DNA from: an uncultured Coriobacteriaceae bacterium
GTDB lineage: Bacteria; Actinomycetota; Coriobacteriia; Coriobacteriales; Atopobiaceae
NCBI GenBank assembly: GCA_900544655.1
Contig: UQWE01000001.1
Coordinates: forward strand, 62,001-126,000
DNA length: 64,000 bases
Direction of reading: 5' to 3'
The notes under the pieces: model-generated
Databases searched by the model: none
Seen by the model: only the letters and a program-made list of their open reading frames with translations
What the model was told of the DNA's origin: nothing
Position numbers and translations under genes: made by a program
Shown: piece by piece, positions 60,906-64,000 of the stretch
Position numbering within the stretch: the first letter of the stretch is position 1
How the letters are laid out: each line of letters begins with the position of its first letter

Positions 60906-61661
60906 CTACTCGGCTTCCCCTTCTGGCTCGACTTGCAACATAATCCCATGCGCGAACTCGCGCTCGTCATCAGTGATATTGGCCGATTCAAGAAGATCAG
61001 GCCTCAACCTCGCCGTGCGCTCGATTGCGTTCCTGCGTCTCCATGCGTTCACTTGCGCGTGATCACCGGAGAGAAGCACTTCGGGCACAGCCATACCATC
61101 ATAGTCCGCGGGGCGGGTGTATTGAGCATACTCGAGAAGGCCGTCGTCCGAGAAGGACTCGTCTTGCGGGCTCATCTCGTCTCCGAGGGCCCCGGGAAGA
61201 AGGCGCACAATCGCGTCCGTTACGACCATGGCGGGAAGTTCGCCGCCAGTCAGAACGTAATCACCGAGGGAAAGGGTCTCGTCGGCAAGCGAATACACGC
61301 GCTCATCCATACCCTCATAACGACCGCACACGAAGATCAGACGATCCTCACGGGAGAGACGCTCGGCCTCTCGCTGCGTGAATGGAGTGCCGACAGGCGT
61401 GAAGAAGATGACTCGCGCGGGACGATCGTCAGAAGCCTTAATGGCGTTAACGGCTTCGAATATCGGCGCGGGCTTCATGAGCATGCCCTGACCACCGCCA
61501 AATGGCGCGTCATCGACCGTACGATGGCGATCGTGCGTCCAGTCGCGAAGATCATGAGCTCGGAACTCGAAAATGCCCTTCTTTTGAGCACGTCCCATGA
61601 TCGAGGCGCCAAGGTAGGCGTCAAAAACGCCCGGAAATACGGAGAGGGTTTCGATTAGCAC
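60906..61661 (-). CDS. trmD: tRNA (guanine37-N1)-methyltransferase
   Basis: A 251-residue SPOUT methylase forming m1G37. It starts VLIETLSVFPGVFDAYLGAS and has DDAPFGGGQGMLMKPAP, FVCGRYEGMDERV, SLGDYVLTGGELPAM (knot) and LPGALGDEMSPQDESF. GTG at 61661 has GGGGAGGA and sits one base after the rimM stop; the open frame to 61751 is rejected. Confidence 0.97.
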   Translation of the reverse strand: MLIETLSVFPGVFDAYLGASIMGRAQKKGIFEFRAHDLRDWTHDRHRTVDDAPFGGGQGMLMKPAPIFEAVNAIKASDDRPARVIFFTPVGTPFTQREAERLSREDRLIFVCGRYEGMDERVYSLADETLSLGDYVLTGGELPAMVVTDAIVRLLPGALGDEMSPQDESFSDDGLLEYAQYTRPADYDGMAVPEVLLSGDHAQVNAWRRRNAIERTARLRPDLLESANITDDEREFAHGIMLQVEPEGEAE

Positions 61662-61662
61662 G

Positions 61663-62199
61663 CTAATTCCTCCCCTCGCCCGTATCCCAAGGCGCGAGAC
61701 CGGTGGGGATAGAAACGCCAATGGGCGAATCCCCCGGCTCGAAATCGACAATCATCTCTTCCACAACGGGAATGAGAGTTTCCCCGCGCTCGCCATCGAC
61801 GACCCATACGTCATTCGCAGGGCCGGACATCACCTCGGTGATACGCCCGAGCTCGCTGAGACGTTCGTCAACAACGAGACGCCCTACGAGCTGATAAGGA
61901 TCATGAACGGCAAAGTCCGCGGGAAGGTCAGCCTCGGAGGCAAGAAACCACTTGCCAGCGAGCTCACGGGCGGCTCCTAGATCGTTGATACCCGACAAAG
62001 AGACAAGCTGACCCGTGGGCGAGGTCTCCACGTCGCCCACGACATGCCATCTCGAACCCTTAAGGGCCGGAGGCACGATAGCGACGCGGAGTCCCTCGTC
62101 CAAAACAGGAGGAAGGCCGCTCGCGGGAACCGCAACGACCTCCCCCTTTGTCCCGTGCGATTTTGCAACACGGGCTATGAGCCTATATCCGGCTGCCAC
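61663..62199 (-). CDS. rimM: Ribosome maturation factor RimM
   Basis: A 178-residue 16S rRNA processing factor binding S19. The N-terminal RimM domain has ARVAKSHGTKGEVVAVP and a middle DARELAGK-like ARELAGKWFLAS; the PRC-barrel has DPYQLVGRLVVDERLSELGRI and DFEPGD. The start is GTG at 62199, three bases after the khpA stop. It is part of rpsP-khpA-rimM-trmD. Confidence 0.94.
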   Translation of the reverse strand: MAAGYRLIARVAKSHGTKGEVVAVPASGLPPVLDEGLRVAIVPPALKGSRWHVVGDVETSPTGQLVSLSGINDLGAARELAGKWFLASEADLPADFAVHDPYQLVGRLVVDERLSELGRITEVMSGPANDVWVVDGERGETLIPVVEEMIVDFEPGDSPIGVSIPTGLAPWDTGEGRN

Positions 62200-62202
62200 G
62201 AT

Positions 62203-62499
62203 CTAGCCAAGAACCTCGACGTCGACAGACGTGTCAACACGCTGTCCAAGAGCACGAGCAATGGTTCGAATGGCCTTGATCTGACGACCGTGCCGGCCAA
62301 TGACCTTGCCGGCATCATCTGCTGCGCACTCGATTTCGATGAGCGTGCCGTCCTCGCGGTCGGTCACGTCAAGAGAAACCGCGTCCTCGTCATCGACGAG
62401 ACCGCAAACAATGAGCTCGACAAGATCGGCGATGCGGTCGCTCGGCAGCTCCTCAGAGGCCACCTGGGCCTCCTCGAACGGCTGAGTCTCGGCATCCAT
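62203..62499 (-). CDS. khpA: KH-domain RNA-binding protein KhpA
   Basis: A 98-residue KH protein partnering with KhpB/EloR in RNA binding and cell elongation control. The GxxG loop is in GKVIGRHGRQIKAIRTI, preceded by the VELIVCGLVDDEDAV helix. The N-terminal 20 residues are acidic and unusual. It sits between rpsP and rimM as in most Gram-positives. Confidence 0.95.
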   Translation of the reverse strand: MDAETQPFEEAQVASEELPSDRIADLVELIVCGLVDDEDAVSLDVTDREDGTLIEIECAADDAGKVIGRHGRQIKAIRTIARALGQRVDTSVDVEVLG

Positions 62500-62501
62500 G
62501 G

Positions 62502-62828
62502 CTACTCGGCGTTCTCGGCCTCGGCGGCAGCGGCATCCTTGGCGATCTGCTTCTTGGACTTCTTGACCTTCTTCTCAGGGGCAACGTCGCCGGTGCGAAC
62601 GATGTCGATGAGGTGGGCGACGGCGCTGGAGGGCTGGGCACCCTTGGCAACCCACTCGTCGATCTTCTCAAGATCGAGGGTGATGGTCTTCGGGGTGGTC
62701 AGCGGGTTGAAGCGGCCGACCTCCTCGATGTGACGACCGTCACGCGGCATGCGGCTATCGGCGACGACGACACGGTAGTACGGGCGCTTCTTGGCACCGA
62801 AACGGGCCAGGCGGATCTTGACTGCCAA
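62502..62828 (-). CDS. rpsP: 30S ribosomal protein S16
   Basis: A 108-residue S16. [40 protein letters not shown] and the [14 protein letters not shown] block are diagnostic; an Ala/Lys/Glu-rich tail follows. The only fitting start is TTG at 62828 behind AAGGAGGAG seven bases upstream. It is first of the rpsP-khpA-rimM-trmD-lepB-glyQ-glyS string. Confidence 0.97.
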   Translation of the reverse strand: MAVKIRLARFGAKKRPYYRVVVADSRMPRDGRHIEEVGRFNPLTTPKTITLDLEKIDEWVAKGAQPSSAVAHLIDIVRTGDVAPEKKVKKSKKQIAKDAAAAEAENAE

Positions 62829-63000
62829 AGGTAACTCCTCCTTACGTGCGACGCGAGCAGAGTTGGCGTGGCGTCGCAAAACCAAACAAGCGATTTCTGA
62901 TAATACGACAAAGTGCAGGAAGTTTGTAGTGGAATCATGGGTTTTAGGCAACCGAGCGCTGTCTGGCCCCATCGAAGGCGATACGTGAGGATTGCGTGAC

Positions 63001-63053
63001 GCTTGCCAGGCTTTCAGGAAGCTTCAGGCTCGCTTCAGCCTCATTCATAGAAT
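63001..63053 (+). promoter_or_regulatory. Response-regulator promoter with helically phased direct repeats
   Basis: TTCAG-containing repeats CTTTCAG (63011), GCTTCAG (63021) and GCTTCAG (63032), with a weaker GCTTGCCAG at 63001, recur every 10-11 bases. The last ends 10 bases before a -10 TAGAAT (63048-63053), and no good -35 is present. This is the layout of promoters activated by OmpR/PhoB-type regulators, here probably autoregulation. Confidence 0.65.
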
Positions 63054-63078
63054 GAGTCTAATCGCGAAAGGGGTCAGA

Positions 63079-63756
63079 ATGAACATCCTTGTTGTGGAAG
63101 ACGAGAGAAACCTCGCAGACGCCATTTGCCATATTCTTGAAGGCGACGGCTATCACACAGACGCTGCCTATGACGGCAGGAGTGGCCTGACCTACGCTCG
63201 AAGCGGCAACTACGACGCCGCAATTCTAGACGTTATGCTTCCTGGGCTCGATGGATTCGGAATCGTCAAGGAACTCCGCAGCGAAGGCAATTCCCTGCCC
63301 ATCATGATGCTGACAGCAAGGACCTCGACCACCGATAAGGTCGACGGCCTCAATCTTGGTGCCGATGACTATATGACGAAGCCGTTCGAAACTGCGGAGC
63401 TACTTGCGCGCACGCGCGCCCTAACCCGTCGCCAGGGCGAAGTGATTATCAACCAGCTCACATTCGCCGACCTCAAACTAGACCTCAACACGCACGAACT
63501 GTCTTCAAACGAACGTCACGTTCATCTTTCTCAAAAGGAATTCGAAGTAATGCGCCTGCTCATGAGCACGCCTGGCAGAATCGTGTCAAAGCAGGATCTC
63601 CTCACGCGCGTATGGGGAACCGACGGAGAAACGAGCGAGAACTCCGTCGAAGCTTACGTGAGCTTCCTGAGGAAGAAGATCTCCCACGTAAAGAGCCCGG
63701 TTCAGATCACGACGCTTCGCATGCTTGGCTATAGACTTGAGGTCACGGAAGCCTAA
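63079..63756 (+). CDS. OmpR-family response regulator
   Basis: A 225-residue regulator. Receiver domain (1-118) has acidic pocket E7-D8, phospho-acceptor D51 in ILDVMLPG, T79 and K101 in TKPF. The C-terminal winged helix has LSQKEFEVMRLLMSTPGRIV, SKQDLLTRVW and SVEAYVSFLRKKI. ATG at 63079 follows AAAGGGGTCAG. The sensor gene starts 108 bases downstream. The regulon cannot be deduced. Confidence 0.95.
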   Translation: MNILVVEDERNLADAICHILEGDGYHTDAAYDGRSGLTYARSGNYDAAILDVMLPGLDGFGIVKELRSEGNSLPIMMLTARTSTTDKVDGLNLGADDYMTKPFETAELLARTRALTRRQGEVIINQLTFADLKLDLNTHELSSNERHVHLSQKEFEVMRLLMSTPGRIVSKQDLLTRVWGTDGETSENSVEAYVSFLRKKISHVKSPVQITTLRMLGYRLEVTEA

Positions 63757-63864
63757 GACGGCGGCAGCCTCGGCCCCGGTGTTCAGTCGCACGACGCGCG
63801 ACCCTCGCGTAGCGGATGAACTCACGCAGAACGCTCCGAGTGACAAGAATTGACAGGATGGCCC

Positions 63865-64000
63865 ATGCTTAAGCGGCTTCGCATACGACTCGTCGCAATC
63901 ATCGTCGGTCTCGTGGGGGCGGTTTACCTGTGCATGGTAGCCCTCACGTATATGAGCTCAGAAGCCTCCCTGAATACGCTCGTGGACCATTCACTCGCGG
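63865..64000 (+). CDS. Sensor histidine kinase, N-terminal part (cut by window end)
   Basis: ATG at 63865, preceded by GACAGGATGG, opens MLKRLRIRLVAIIVGLVGAV followed by YLCMVALTYMSSEASL and stays open to the window end. A basic start and one long membrane helix followed by an extracellular-looking segment fit a sensor kinase, as does its place after the response regulator. No kinase motif is reached, so the call rests on position and topology. Confidence 0.7.
   Translation, partial: MLKRLRIRLVAIIVGLVGAVYLCMVALTYMSSEASLNTLVDHSLA

Overview
The gene content and order point to a Coriobacteriia-type actinobacterium (Atopobiaceae / Coriobacteriaceae / Eggerthellaceae breadth; I do not assign a genus). 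Supporting signs are a garA-like FHA gene next to a MerR gene, spoVS beside miaB-miaA-hflX, LexA with GAAC-N4-GTTC type operators, MEP-pathway isoprenoid genes, alpha2beta2 glycyl-tRNA synthetase and frequent GTG/TTG starts. Base composition is moderately GC-rich by eye. Nearly everything is core, single-copy housekeeping chromosome.

Layout. 1-8.1 kb, plus strand: tail of an unidentified gene, spoVS, miaB, miaA, hflX, then (across a divergent lexA) a small membrane-protein gene, nrdR, dut and trxB. 8.1-8.5 kb: a gene-free convergent gap holding a convincing XerC/XerD dif site (8300-8327). Genes left of it point right and almost all genes right of it point left, so this looks like the chromosome-dimer resolution site in the replication terminus. 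8.5-62.8 kb, almost all minus strand: clcA, apt, merR, FHA, ridA, dac, a CDP-alcohol phosphatidyltransferase, tRNA-Pro, an ABC-F gene, nfo, coaBC, a zinc-ribbon gene, nif3, cysteine desulfurase, rpe, gpsA, plsY, der, ispH, plsC, cmk, a histidine phosphatase, rluB, scpB, scpA, an M50 protease, a second ABC-F gene, a VOC protein and tRNA-Ala/tRNA-Val.

34-38 kb is the only accessory stretch. It lies between two identical tRNA-Ala(GGC) genes and holds an unknown membrane protein, a plus-strand phage-like gene pair with its own terminator, a phage-type gene with an in-frame stop, a broken minus-strand gene of unknown function and a CAT-anticodon tRNA. 38-62.8 kb returns to core genes: aminotransferase, proS, ispG, rseP, dxr, cdsA, uppS, frr, pyrH, tsf, rpsB, a Xer recombinase, trmFO, dprA, comM, yraN, rnhB, rplS, a PEP-enzyme kinase-phosphatase, glyS, glyQ, lepB, trmD, rimM, khpA and rpsP. 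At 63 kb the direction flips to a two-component system cut by the window end.

Functional themes are tRNA modification and translation, membrane and isoprenoid precursors (dxr-ispG-ispH-uppS-cdsA-plsC-plsY-gpsA-pgsA-like), chromosome segregation (scpAB, Xer, dif) and DNA repair/SOS (lexA, nfo, dprA). The most interesting signals are the dif site, the SOS operator cluster driving an undescribed small single-pass membrane protein divergent from lexA, the phage-derived gene pair at 35.1-36.0 kb, a winged-helix-like insertion in RseP, a possible pseudoknot leader on rpsB and helically phased repeats in front of the response regulator.
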